NCBI GenBank assembly: GCA_025345505.1
Contig: JANVCC010000021.1
Coordinates: 958,902-1,022,901 of the forward strand
Length of the DNA stretch: 64,000 nucleotides
Direction: 5' to 3'
Source of the DNA: Todiramphus chloris collaris
Taxonomy: Eukaryota; Chordata; Aves; Coraciiformes; Alcedinidae
Made by a program: the position numbers and the translations under genes. Below the pieces are notes generated by a model. The model did no database searches and was not told the DNA's origin. It saw only the letters and a list, made by a program, of their open reading frames with translations. Of this stretch, positions 1-11,337 are shown in pieces (positions within the stretch are counted from its first letter, which is position 1; every line of letters begins with the position of its first letter).

Positions 1-490
1 TAGTTTTAATGTCAGAAAATGCAATTTGTTCATTAAAATAATCATTAAACATGGCTTTTTGATGAAACCACTGGGACGATGAAGAATGCTGTCGTCTAAA
101 TACCATCCAGAGTGACCTATACTGTTGCAAGATAACATACATGTCTCCATCAGACATAGCAAACATAATTAGTTCCCATGCGTACACAGATATATTTTCC
201 TATTCCTGTGATATCTTTTATTATGCTATCCATGAATTATTAATTTTAAGTGGTTTTAATCAAGGCCTGCGTGATTTAATGTAGTAGACAGCATTACAAA
301 AATATTGCTGATACAGTTCCATAGATGTGATACATAAAACACATAAAAGCTAACTCTTAGAATTGAAGTAATATATGGGGTTATCAGCTCAAGATTATAA
401 GATTATGATTTAGCTAAGCTTGGTAATGTTCACTGCCATCCCACCCTCTCAACCTCACCATAATGAACTTCAGCAATAACTGATACTTAG

Positions 491-730
491 AATCATAGCG
501 TTATAGAATGGTTGGTGTTGGAAGGGACCTCCAATGTCACCTAGTCCAACCCCTCTGCAGTGAGCAGGGACATCCTCAACTGGAGCAGGTTGCTCAGAGC
601 CCCATCCAGCCTGACCTTGAATGTCTCCAGGGATGGGGCCTCCACCACCTCCCTGGACAACCTTTTACAGTGTTCCACCACCCTCAGAGTAAAGAACTTC
701 TTCCTGATGTTATATATCTACTCCATCCGT
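491..730 (-). repeat. CR1 LINE 3' fragment
   Basis: On the plus strand the segment opens with a reversed CR1 tail (AATCATAG...TTATAGAATGG), then a GTTGGAAGGGACCT block and a CTGCAGTGAGCAGGGACATC block, so the element points left. It contains only the 3' untranslated end. It belongs to the 'CTGCTCAGTGCAGGGG' 3'-end class also seen at 1585, 20697, 23848 and 37086. Confidence 0.93.
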
Positions 731-1584
731 GAATGAATTTCTACACAGTCCCCTAATAATTCAGGTTTAAAACCCAAAGAAGTGGAAGCCAGGACAGTCA
801 GGGTCATTCCTAACTACATACAGGTGGTCCGGGAGCTGGAATTTTTAATCTATTTATATTATTTCTAATGCAATAAAAAACCTGGATGGATATAAGCAAG
901 AACATCTCTGAATCTAAATCAAAAACTAGATCTAAAGCTCTAAATCTGACATGTTCTCTTTTCAGTTGCTGGCTGTAGATCTTTTGCCTTGAAAAACTCC
1001 TGAAGAAAAGTGCCCTTCTTTTATGTTAGCCTCTCCTGATAAATGGGACTCTTGAGGTTCTCTCTTGCAGTGATTGTATAAGGTAATTCTTTACACAGGC
1101 TCGTGACAAAACCAGCAGACTAAAATGTTAGGAGCTGAAGCATCCCTTTTTGTTCCCCGTTTTCTGCAAGGGTCTTGCGGTACAGAGCAGTCCATTGTTA
1201 ATCCCAAAATTGCCTTGATTTTCTCTGCAGGAGCCTATCAAGTCTCACAAAGCCTGAAACCCTGACAACAGGGAATATTATGTTTTTGGAAGCTTCTTCC
1301 AGATGGTAATGAATGGCAAAAGCCAAAATGGTCAAAGCTTTGTGGTTGTTGAATTCAGGAGGTTGTTTGTTTGTTTGTGATAAAACGGCCAGCCTCATTT
1401 CTTGACTTGTAGCCAAAGTTTCTCTCGATTCAATGGTCTCTATTGAATCTATCCACTCCCTGATTGAACAAAAGGTTCCCCTGAACATTTTCTTTCCTTA
1501 CTTTATTTGCAGTCTATCCTGCAGCCCTGCTGATACCTGAGCTCTGTGACTGTCAAATATCTGATATTGTCTAAGATCATTTAG

Positions 1585-1698
1585 GCTCGATGGGGTTCTG
1601 AGCAACCTGATCTAATTGAGGCTGTCCCTGCTCAGTGCAGGGGGGTTGGACTAGATGACCTTTGGAGGTCCCTTCCAACTCTGGGCATTCTATGATTT
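1585..1698 (+). repeat. CR1 LINE 3' end, short
   Basis: About 110 bp of CR1 3' terminus: TGTCCCTGCTCAGTGCAGG, then GGTTGGACTAGATGACC, GGTCCCTTCCAAC and a short ATTCTATGATT tail. It is strongly 5'-truncated, as is usual for target-primed LINE insertion. Confidence 0.93.
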
Positions 1699-4600
1699 AG
1701 CACCCAGAAATGGACAAAACACAGACATTTTGCCATGAGTTGATAAGCATTTTGTTGACAGTGGAGAACTGGTAAGATCTGAGGGTCTTGGACACCTTTC
1801 AAGGCTCTGGATAGCGATGTAGTCTTTCCTCCAAGCTTAATACACTCTGCCTTTGTCTAAAGCCTTTTCTCAGTCACAGCTCTGACTTTCTAGCTGGTTT
1901 GTGCAAACAGCCCCACCACCAGTTCACCAGTTTCTCATCCCAGTCGCAGTCCCCTCATCCCTGCCATCTCCTGTCTCTCCTGTGCCTTCATCTTTCCTAC
2001 ACTGCATGGCTCCATTTCCTTTCACAGGAGTTTTCTTGTCCCTCCTTTGCCAAGCTCATCCTGTTTTTCATTTTCTCATGAGCTGCTAGTCCCATCTTTC
2101 CCATTTTGCCTCTCTCTGGGTATTAAAGACCTTGTCTAACTAGTCCCAGCCCCATGATCTGAGTTTCCAGTTTCTCATCACTTCCCAGCTCTATCTTCTC
2201 TTGGAAACTTTTAAGATCATTTAATGAATTTATTAATGAACTGTGAAGACTAATGAGGCAAAATCACCAAATGAGGCATGCTTTTAGGGTAATTAAGTTT
2301 GGAGAAAATGAAGACCTAGAAGAGAGGATTTCTTTCCTCCTGGACCTAAAGGGCATTTTCATCTTTATCCTGCATCCTGACCAGAGGATGTCTGGATTGG
2401 GCCCACAAACGCTTCAAACAGAGAATGAGGTGAGGTATTTTCCCTGGAAAGCTGTCCCTCTGTATTTATTACCTCTAAGGTGCAAGCTAGTCCTTGCAGA
2501 CCTTAATTCACATGGTGACCTCACACCGGTGGAGTGAGGACGTGTTAAACTTAAATATCACTCTTCCTCAAAAATATTTATTTCAATATAAATTGATTGC
2601 CACAATTTTGTATTCTTTCAACTCTTTCTTGTTTGACTTGCGGAGTGAAATGTTTTGGAGACGCAATTTCTTCCACTGGTCACGTGCTTTGAACAAGAAG
2701 CAATGAATCATTGAACAGAGTTCTTCCCTGACCAAAACTGCTTAGAATTTAGCCACTTAAATCAATGGGCAGGAAACAGGGCCGTAATCTTATAAATGCC
2801 TGTTTATGATTTACACTGTTGGGTTACATAGTTAAAGAAAAAAGGGGTAGAGGGCTGGATAGCTTTTTGACACTTCACTTCCCATTAAGTCAGTATTTCA
2901 TGAAAATATTTACAGGTGCTTAAGCACTTGCACTGTAAAATTATATCAAGTTTTAATGACGTTTTAGTGGCTGAATGTGTTTGATTAATAAAACTGCCAC
3001 TTTTCATTACTAATGCCAAGGTTGTCAACTTAGTAAAAAAGATGAATGGGAAAATCAAAGCTCTAAATCGTTAGAGATCCTGTAATACTAACACTTGAGG
3101 CTGCATTTACATGGAATTGCAGAGGGAGAAAACTGTGTTTTATCATCAATAAAAACAGAATCTGTTTAATTCCACAGACACTGTTACAAAGAGGTTTTCC
3201 TGGGGTTTGCTTTTTTTTTTTTTTTTTTTCCTCTTTTGTCTTTTTTTTTTGTCTCTTCTTTAAACATATTTAACTGGAACTAAATGCAAATCTTGAAGTT
3301 TATATATTGCAACTGAACAAGTATTCTTTTCTCTCCCTGTTTCTTCCTTTAGATTTTCCAGTGAAAAAACAGCATAAATACATCTATAGTAGGAAACCAG
3401 TTTATGTAAGTCTTATATAGTTGGAATGTTCTCTTGCATTTTAATGGAGTCATGAAAACTTTGGTAAAATAATTTTAAATATTACAGACCAATTTGCTGT
3501 TATTTTCACATGCTCCTTAAACTGATGTAAGTTACCACACTAAATTTAAAGGGAGAACATGTTCCCCATCTCTAGTTCATCTTGTGTTCCTGGTTTCAGA
3601 GATCGTCCTGTAACATAAATCTATCCATAGATCAGATTCCATGAAGGTCCCTACAAGTAGTGTGAACATACAAGACAATCTACCTCTTAGACATTTTGCA
3701 AAACTGATTTTATAGCATGAAAAGCTGCAGGTGCCAGAAGACAAATATTAAAAGAAAAGAAAAGAAAAGAAAACAATAAGAGGGGAAAAAAAAAAAAAAA
3801 AAGGAAAAAAAAGAAAGAAAGAAAAAAAAAAGTAACAGGCTGGAAGAAAACCTTTAAAAGCTCGTTTCTAATGGAGCCCTTTAAAAATATGTTTCATGTT
3901 CTCTTTTTGATGGAATATGACTTAAATATCCAGTGTTGGCAACTGGATGTCTCAGAATGCGAAGTGGTGGGGGACAGGGCAGGCAAAGGAAACAGGCAAA
4001 GTTCCCTGAGGCAAGTGAATCGGGTTGAAATGTTGCTGTTTTTATCTATTGTCAAACCATGAGCAGTTTGAGTCAGCTCTGATTCTGAACAGCAGTAACC
4101 CCACGATCACAGTCCCCCAGCAGAAGAGGACTGGGGACAGGTACGGTAAATAGGAGAAAGAGAATTTCTGCATTGGAAGAGGGAAAGCCTTACATGATGC
4201 AGAATACCATGGTGACTCTTAACTCCTCACTAGGATGTCTTCTGATTGCTTTCAGAAGAAACCTGGTACACAAATAGGGATCGCTAAAGCTAAAGTCGGT
4301 TTCTGGCTTTGTTGAATGCTGCTGTTTATGGGCAACTCATTTCACCTTTGCTTCTCACTCCGATGAATATTTCATGATCTTGTGCAAAATGGACTTTGTT
4401 CTGCTTTTGTCTGTCTTTTACTTCTACAGCAGTAGCTCTCTCTAAGGTAGAGGGAATCAGCCTTATTGAATTTCTTTGTTCCTGCCCATAAATCCTTTCA
4501 GAGTTAACACAATCCAGTGATTTTGCATTGCCTCTAGTGCAAAAGCCACTGAGCTGTTTTTCTTGAGAGAAAAATTCACTATGAATCAAAGATGGGTCTA

Positions 4601-5067
4601 AGACATTCAGCACGCTGTGGTTTACTAAATCATTTTCATAACAGCTCTGTGCCCTGAAGGATCAACCCAAGGTGGAGGGAACAAAGTAGAAGAGAGACAG
4701 CCCTGAGACTGTGACTTCAAAACAGAAACAGTGTCATAGACTGGCTGCTGTAGTCCATGCCACTACCAGGTGAAGCTACCACTGAAGGTGTAACGCTATT
4801 TCCTACACTGCATGTACATGTCATGCAACCATACAGCACCATGTTTGCAGCTGAAGTGTCGACAAAATCATTTCAAGTTTCTATATGTCCCATATGTGGC
4901 ACAAGAAGGTGGGCAGGTGATGGTCCCGTGCACCATGGGTGTTGCACAGAGCAGGGAATCCAGTGAAAGTGAGAGGCAGTCTAGAGGGAAAGGAACTGAA
5001 CATCTGTGCTGCAATATGTGGGAAGAACAACTACCAGGAGGAAATTGAGGCAGAAGGCAACATTCTT
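1699..5067. other. Intronic sequence without recognised genes
   Basis: It holds a pyrimidine-rich stretch on the plus strand (about 1880-2200), a T19 tract at 3211-3229 followed by T10 at 3241-3250, and a purine-rich A/AAAAG low-complexity patch at 3751-3831. A single CACGTG E-box lies at 2681-2686. The open frames present are short and match nothing I recognise. Confidence 0.6.
3751..3831. repeat. A-rich / (AAAAG)n low-complexity tract
   Basis: Four to five AAAAG units are followed by an A17-type run and AAAG units, all purine on the plus strand except for one C and one T. It is a simple repeat that may vary in length. Confidence 0.9.
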
Positions 5068-5466
5068 GTGAGGAGTGGCTGAAGGAAATGGGGCTATTTA
5101 GTCTGAAGAAAAGGAGGCTAAGGAGAAGACCTTATTGCTCTCTACAGCTACCTGAAAGGATGTTGTAGAGAGGTAAGCTCTGGTCTCTTCTCACAAGTAA
5201 CTAGTGACAGAACAAGAGAGAATGGCATCAAGCTGCACCAGGGGAGGTTTAAACTGGTCATTAGGAAAAAAAATATCACTGAAAGGGTTGTCGGGCATTG
5301 GAACAGGATGCCCAGGTAGGTGGTTAAGTCACCATCCCCAGAGGTGTTTAAAAGCCATCTAGATGTGGTGCTTGGGGATATGGCTTAGTGGTGGACTTGG
5401 TAGAGTAAGGTTAATGGTTGGACTCAATAATCTTAAAGGCCTTTTCCAACCTTGATGATTCTATGA
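5068..5466 (+). repeat. CR1 LINE fragment (ORF2 C-terminus remnant and 3' UTR)
   Basis: It starts in the ORF2 C-terminal region (GGCTGAAGGAAATGGGGCT) and continues through the GGAACAGGATGCCCAGG and CATCCCCAGAGGTGTTTAAA landmarks. It ends with GGTTGGACTCAATAATCTTA, TTTTCCAACCTTGATGATT and CTATGAG. It belongs to the 'GACATGGCTTAGTGGTGGAC' 3'-end class. Frameshifts break the reading frame. Confidence 0.94.
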
Positions 5467-7473
5467 GTCACAAAGATCCATGCTGACCTTAACCCTTCTT
5501 TGACATAGCAGATGGCCAAGGGAAATATACCATTAAGCATGTAAAGAGATCTGCACTGCTGAGACTACCATTACCCTGCTGACTGCAAAGCACAAGCAGA
5601 CTCTGTCTAGAAAGACAACAGTCACCTATGTGATTCAAAAGGTAAAATCTGTTATTCCTGAGGTTCTTGGTTGGCATTATCATGCAGATGATAGACATAA
5701 AAGAAAGAGCAGTCTTGTTGATCGTGCTGCTACTGAAATATTGAAATGAGTTGATCTTTACAGGGATCCGATTCCTGGGAACTTATTCATCTCTGCAATT
5801 GTCCCTCCTCTCATCTGCCAATGGCCCATGAATCCCTCTTCCTCCTTAGAATAGCAGAATTAGGTTTTCACAAGAGGAAATACTAGATACTTTGTCAATG
5901 TGTTTCAGAATGTTCCAGAACATTCCAGTGCTTCCTGCTGCATTCCAGAAATATTTTTTCATCTTTATATATCTCCTCACTCCAAACACAAATGTTGGGA
6001 ATCTTCCATCAATAGTTTATTAATGAGCTTTCTTTGAGACCTTCCTCAGAGCCCTGTTCCTGCATTGCTCCAGCTCCTTGGATCTCCACGTTGGATTATT
6101 TGTGTAGAAGAGTTGCAATACACCATATTGATGTGTGGCCAGTTAGGGATACTGAACACTCCAGAGCCTTATGAAACCTGTTGCCTGTGTCCATGTCCAT
6201 CTTGGAGGGTGGCAGATAGAGCCTGGAGAATGCGCATGGATATCATGTGGCATAACTTTTTTTAGGCAATGGAGTCATGTCTCTGGGTAGGGAAAGGTTG
6301 GCAAGATCTGAGACGAACACAACCTCAAGAGCCAAGAACAAGGCAAGAGGTCTGTGGCAAATGGTCAAAGAAAAATGAAGGTCTTATTCCAGCATGCATT
6401 CAAATGAAAGTAAAAGCAAAGCCCCCAGCCTTCATTAATGGAAGGGCAGTTGTATAGAGGGAAAATGGTCTTTGGGACAAAGAAGTGGTAAGGGAAAAAA
6501 AAAAAAATAGACAAGCAAAGAGGCCTGAAGGCTAGGTGTGGAAAAACAAGCTGTCTTTGGCATGTTGGAGTAGAATTGGCATAAAAATTGTAGAGATAAT
6601 CCAACATTTCTGGCAACGTCTAAACCAAAATAGTAAGGTTATAAGTGGTTGCTACTATACTACTATTTACAATGTGTCTCTGTGTTGGTTTTGATTCAGT
6701 AGCAGGAGCCATAAACTGTACTTTTGTTGAACCTCATCACAAGATTAAAATTACTAAGATTGTAGTTAAGACACGCGAAGAAGACTTCATCCCCTTTTTG
6801 ATTAACATATCATTCTCAAACTGACTTTGAGTGTTGCCAAATGGACTCGTTGTTCTTTGTTTAGTATTTGTTGAATAGATTCAATAAATAATCTAACAAG
6901 ACAATTATTAAAAAGCCCTTGATGACATATTGACCACAACTGCACTGTTTGTGCTTTAACTGGATGAGAGCTTTCCTAAATAGGAGAATAACAAATTACT
7001 TTTAAGAACAAAGCAAAACCAATGTAAAAAAAAATGACAAACCCAGGTGTTGATGTACTCAAAGATTTATGAACTACATGAATCAAAAACAAGAATGCAA
7101 TGACAAAATCTTCAATGTTATTCTTTTCATTTTCTTAATTCTAATCTGAAATGACTTATGGCCTTCTTAGAGAAATTTAGATGAGATAATATGAGATGAA
7201 GGCATTTCTGAAATGCATAATGCTAAAGCTACTTTATTGTCACTGCCTTTCACAGCAGCTTTATGAAGAAGAACTGAAAATTATAACAGCGTCTTGCATC
7301 TACTTTATGGGATCAGCTTGAAGCTTACAATAAGCAGACAATAAATTTGGAAATGGTTTGGGGTATAGAGCAAAAAAAAGGGGTATATTTGTGGTTTAAT
7401 ATCGAAGACAATAAGGAGTTACCAAAACCAGAAGTAATGAAGAATTTACTGTTTACTATAACTTCTGAACTTC
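5467..7473. other. Intronic sequence without recognised genes
   Basis: Unique-looking AT-rich sequence. The notable content is the heat-shock-element array at 5908-5951 and an A-tract near 6496-6508. No coding exon, RNA gene or transposon was recognised. Confidence 0.55.
5908..5951. promoter_or_regulatory. Candidate heat shock element array
   Basis: GAATGTTCCAGAACATTC (5908-5925) is four contiguous, perfectly spaced, alternating units of the HSF binding pattern (GAA at 5908 and 5918, TTC at 5913 and 5923). It also forms an exact 8-bp inverted repeat around a CA spacer. A further two-unit TTCCAGAA sits at 5944-5951. Heat shock factors bind three or more such units with high affinity. Occupancy in this intron is unknown, and the match could be chance. 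Confidence 0.45.
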
Positions 7474-8336
7474 TGTCATGATTTGGGATCAGGGCAGCCC
7501 CTTTAGACTGGTAACAGATGCTCTCTGTTACCTCCCCCTCCCTCCCCAGAGAGGAAGAGAAAAGGAAAAAAGGAGAGAGACTCAGCCATTAGACAAGGGA
7601 ACAGGGACACATTCAATGGCAATAATAATAATAACAGCAATGGAAAATACACAGAGAGACCTGAACCCACTGCTGGGAGCAGCCCCTGCCTGTGCCACCA
7701 GCTGCTGCCTGCAGCCAGGGCAGGGGGAGAAGAGCTGGGCTGGGAAGGGGAACCACTGATCACAGCCACTGCTGCTCTAACTCATACTTCTCTGGAGTTC
7801 CTCTGTCCTAAGAAAGGTTATTTTTTGCCATAAAAATGTCAGGGTTTGTACAAAGAAAATTAATCTGTTTAAGGTACATTTTTAGGTTTTTCCCATTTGA
7901 CAATGGGAAAACTTTGTATTATGTTTTAAAAAAACCCTCCATTCCTAGATGATAAGGTATTTATTAGCATCCTGCAATCCTGTTCTCTCAATATCTCACC
8001 ATGGAGATGATTTTTAAGCACATAATCCGAAAAGGAAAGATAAAGCACCATTTGCAGTGGGACTCGGCCTCAAATGGTTTGTGAGGCTGCTGCTGAGCTA
8101 AAGGGACCTCTGTTTTACCAGATGACGCAGCTAAAACCAAACTTGCTACACCTGTAAGTCACAGTTTAGAATGTCAAGATGGAAACAGCTGTCAGCTACT
8201 TTATTTGCTGCTAGAGGAAGCTAAAGGTCAGTTCTACAGCCTTGCTAGTGTTCCCTGAGGGGTATGGAGGGACCTTTCATCAGCCCAGTATTGAGAGTAC
8301 TCTTCAAGGATGTGCTTCATTGTAGAGGGGATGGTC
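7474..8336. repeat. Unidentified repeat-like block, possibly LTR-derived
   Basis: The block begins TGTCATGATTTGGGATCAGG, has a C-rich then purine-rich stretch (7530-7580), an (AAT)n patch (7619-7636) and a GC-rich part (7660-7760), before AT-rich sequence. The composition and TGTC start suggest a decayed retroviral LTR or other retroelement. I could not find a matching CA terminus, target-site duplication or second copy, so the family, the orientation and the right boundary are uncertain. Confidence 0.3.
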
Positions 8337-10599
8337 CCACTACACTATGCAGCTTTCCTTCTTCACTGTTTCTGGTGACTTCAAGCAGAAAAGATAACCC
8401 AGGACTGCTCCTTCAAGGTTGCTGATGATGCCTGTCCCATGAGCAGACACAGGCTGAAGGCAGCTTGAGTTAAGAAATAAAATAAATAATTTCAGGTGTG
8501 TAAGCCCAGGGTGGTGGTGGGGGATCCTTGCAGGCACCTTGGAAACCTGTTCAAGGACTCCAGGTTTTTTTAAGATGTGCTGCTCAGGATGTGTCCTTAG
8601 AAATTAATCTCTCTATTCATATAAATAAGAATAAGCTGAACAAGGTTTTCTTCACATTTGAATGTGCCTCTGTCTTACCAAGTTCTGCTCCTTTGGAAGG
8701 AAGCATTTAGAAAAACAAAGAGACATGTTCTCTCTCAATGGAGGAATGAGGAATGGAAGAATACAGATAAAATGGGAGTGTGTAAATAGGTATTACTACA
8801 ACAAATATTTTAATCAATGTTTTATATTAATAGATATATGTTTAACAGTAATTTGATTTCTATTTTTTTTCTTTGTAAAAAAACTTGACTAGATGGAGAG
8901 AAATTCAGACCAAAGTGGACCAAGGCACAGATTAAAAGTGTGATTTGCCAGTTTGGCTTCAGCTCTGACTAAAGATTTGCATTATTTTGACATGTATCCA
9001 AGTTGTATGAGCATTTCAATACATATTTAGTGTCATTATGTGCTTTACAGCGACCTGCATCTTGAGAACAAAGTATAAGATGCATTTTCTTTTCCTTCTT
9101 CAAGCTTCTTTGTAATTCTTCTGATTCTCCTACTTCATTATTTTAAGGAAAAATTCTGTTGGGAACCAATAGTACTGAAGGAATAATTTGGCACACTGTT
9201 TTTAGTATGCAAAAGCCATGCCTGAAGCTGTGGACATGAAGAGCAGAAAACTCTTCAGATGTTTTTTTCCACTCTAACTGCTCCTACTTGTAGGAGGTCT
9301 GCAATTAACTTTGATACCGACTTGAATTAGAATGTGGGTGGTAGTTCTGTATTCTCAGATGAAAATCTGTATTTTAGACTTATCTAAAAATAAGCTGTTC
9401 TCCTTTGGTACCATACATTGTTTTTTGGGGGATGGGGGAGTGGGAAAGGGTGAATGAGGAGGGGGTGTTCCTAGGTCCAAGACAGACTTGAAAGATTTCT
9501 ACAAGCTAAAGGTAACATACTGCAGTTGCAGTCACTTTAAATAACTAGAGCAGCAGTAGCTGTGCATTCTTTCCATTAAAGAAAGATAACATAGATGGTA
9601 TTGTGAAACCCTTGTGTTGGGCAGCAATCTAGATCTTCAACACAGCTAAATGTAGTCCTCCAAATGCCAGTGCTTATGGGTCATGTCAGAAGGAAAATTT
9701 TGATTTTCCTCTCCACTGAGGATAAACACAAGATGGTAAATTCTGAGAAAAAGCAAAATGTTCTGAAAGAGAATCTGACAAGAAAATGCCTCACCGTTAA
9801 GCAGAATTATCTTATAGAAGGGTATTCTCTACTATTATATTTCTACAGCTGTTTTATGTAGCAAGGTCTAAAAGACAAAGTAGACTCACTTGCAAGGCTC
9901 GTTCAAGAAGGCAATGTATTCAAGAATTCAGAAGGACAAGGACATTGGCAGAATGTAGTAAAAGTCACTGAAGTGTTCTGAAATCCTCGTCCTGTATAGC
10001 CACTTTCCTGTGCTCTTGGAATTATATATTTTGCTTCTATGAAGCAATGAAACTCTGGTCCACACCTTCAGTTTGTCTCAAGTGGACTATAATTGACTTT
10101 ATCTGACGTAATGTATTCTATTTGGATAGTCTATTTGGTGTCTTCTGCCAAAATTATTTTGTAAATGCTGCAATGCACCACTGGCTGATGCCAGCCCGGA
10201 TTTGCCAGCCCAGTAAGAGCCAAACTGCCACACCCAAGTGCCAAGGGTTCACCTCTGGCTCTCTGTGGGATGATGTGGTAACCCAGGTCATAGCAGGATT
10301 CCTCACATGTCAGGAATGCTCTCTCATGTTGTCTCATATCATTACTTTGGTTGTATTTACTGGAAGAAAACTTGCTAAACACTTATTCTTGTATTGCACC
10401 ATTTCCTCAGCTATCTGACAGCATAGCTCATACTTGCCAGAGTCTCTGACAGGTAATGGTAAGATACACATTGGCTTTAGGAGGCAGCAGATAAATCCAG
10501 CATCAGTCAGCTAATGATAGAAGAGATTGTGGTTCTTGCCAGTGTAACTAGGAAGCAGAAGGTGTTCACTGAAATGGAGTTGTTATTATGAACAAGAAC
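8337..10599. other. Intronic sequence without recognised genes
   Basis: AT-rich unique sequence. A G-rich quadruplex-type motif lies at 9427-9450. Nothing else was recognised. Confidence 0.55.
9427..9450 (+). other. Potential G-quadruplex motif
   Basis: Four G-runs of at least three (GGGGG, GGGGG, GGG, GGG) are separated by loops of 2, 3 and 3 bases, meeting the usual G3+N1-7 pattern. A further GGGGG follows at about 9460. It is on the non-template strand of the plus orientation, that is, antisense to GABRG3. Confidence 0.7.
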
Positions 10600-11337
10600 G
10601 GGATGATAGACCCCCTGTTATGGGATGATCTGCTGGAAAGCAGCTCCATGGAGAAGGATCTTAGAGTCCCTGTGGACAATAAGTTATCCATGGGACAGCA
10701 ATGAGCCCTTGTGGTCAAGAAGTCAAATGATGTCCTGGGGTGCATCAAAAACAGTGTGTTCAGTAGGTTGAGGGAGGTTTTCCTACCCTGCTGCCCTAGA
10801 GAGGCCACATCTGTTGTATTGTGTCCAGTTCTGGTCTCAGCAGTTCAAGAGGGACAGGGAAATACTGGAGAGAGTCCAAGGGAGGCTGCGAGGATGCTGA
10901 AGGGACTGGAACATCTCTCTGGGGAGGAAAGGCTGAGAGCCCTGGGGCTGTTCAGCCTGGAGAAGAGAAGCCTGAGAGGGGATCTTAGGAATGGTTCCAA
11001 ATCTCTGCAGGGTGGGGGGCAAGGAGAAGGGGCCAGGCTCTTTCCAGTGGTGCCCTGGGATAGAACGAGGGGCAATGAACACAAAGTGGAACCCAGGAAG
11101 TTTCACCTGAACATGAGGAGAAACTTCTTTGCTGTGAGGGTGCTGGAGCCTGGAACAGGCTGTCCAGAGTCTCCTTCTGGAGTGTGCTGCTGGTGGAGTC
11201 TCCTTCTCTGGAGACTTTCCAACCCCCCCTGGCTCTGTTCCTGTGTGGGCTGCCCTGGGTGACCCTGCTCTGGCAGGGGGGTTTGGACTCAGTGATCTCC
11301 AGCAGTCCCTTTCAATCTGTACCATTCTATGACTCTA
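10600..11337 (+). repeat. CR1 LINE, young, ORF2 C-terminal remnant plus 3' UTR
   Basis: The ORF2-derived part starts near GCTGGAAAGCAGCTCC and runs through VLGCIKNS-like sequence, a TGTGTCCAGTTCTGG block and a GGAACATCTCTCTGGGGAGG block. The 3' UTR ends CTGCTCTGGCAGG, GGACTCAGTGATCTCC and ACCATTCTATGACTCTA. The section 10883-11040 is almost identical to copies at 15.7 and 52.8 kb. A roughly 20-bp partial duplication near 11166-11200 adds a second GAGTCTCCTTCT. The reading frame is broken by stops. Confidence 0.95.

Noticed and set aside
2681-2686. CACGTG E-box
   Set aside because: An isolated six-base motif with no supporting context.
3553-3564. Perfect p53 half-site GAACATGTTC (also near 55638)
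   Set aside because: These are single half-sites with no adjacent second half, common by chance.
4833-4853. Partial RE1/NRSF-like match (CAGCACCATG)
   Set aside because: Only the left half resembles the consensus; the right half-site is missing.
10711-11325. Overlapping frames of 183 and 162 codons on opposite strands
   Set aside because: Both are translations of the same young CR1 fragment; neither is the intact ORF2 frame.
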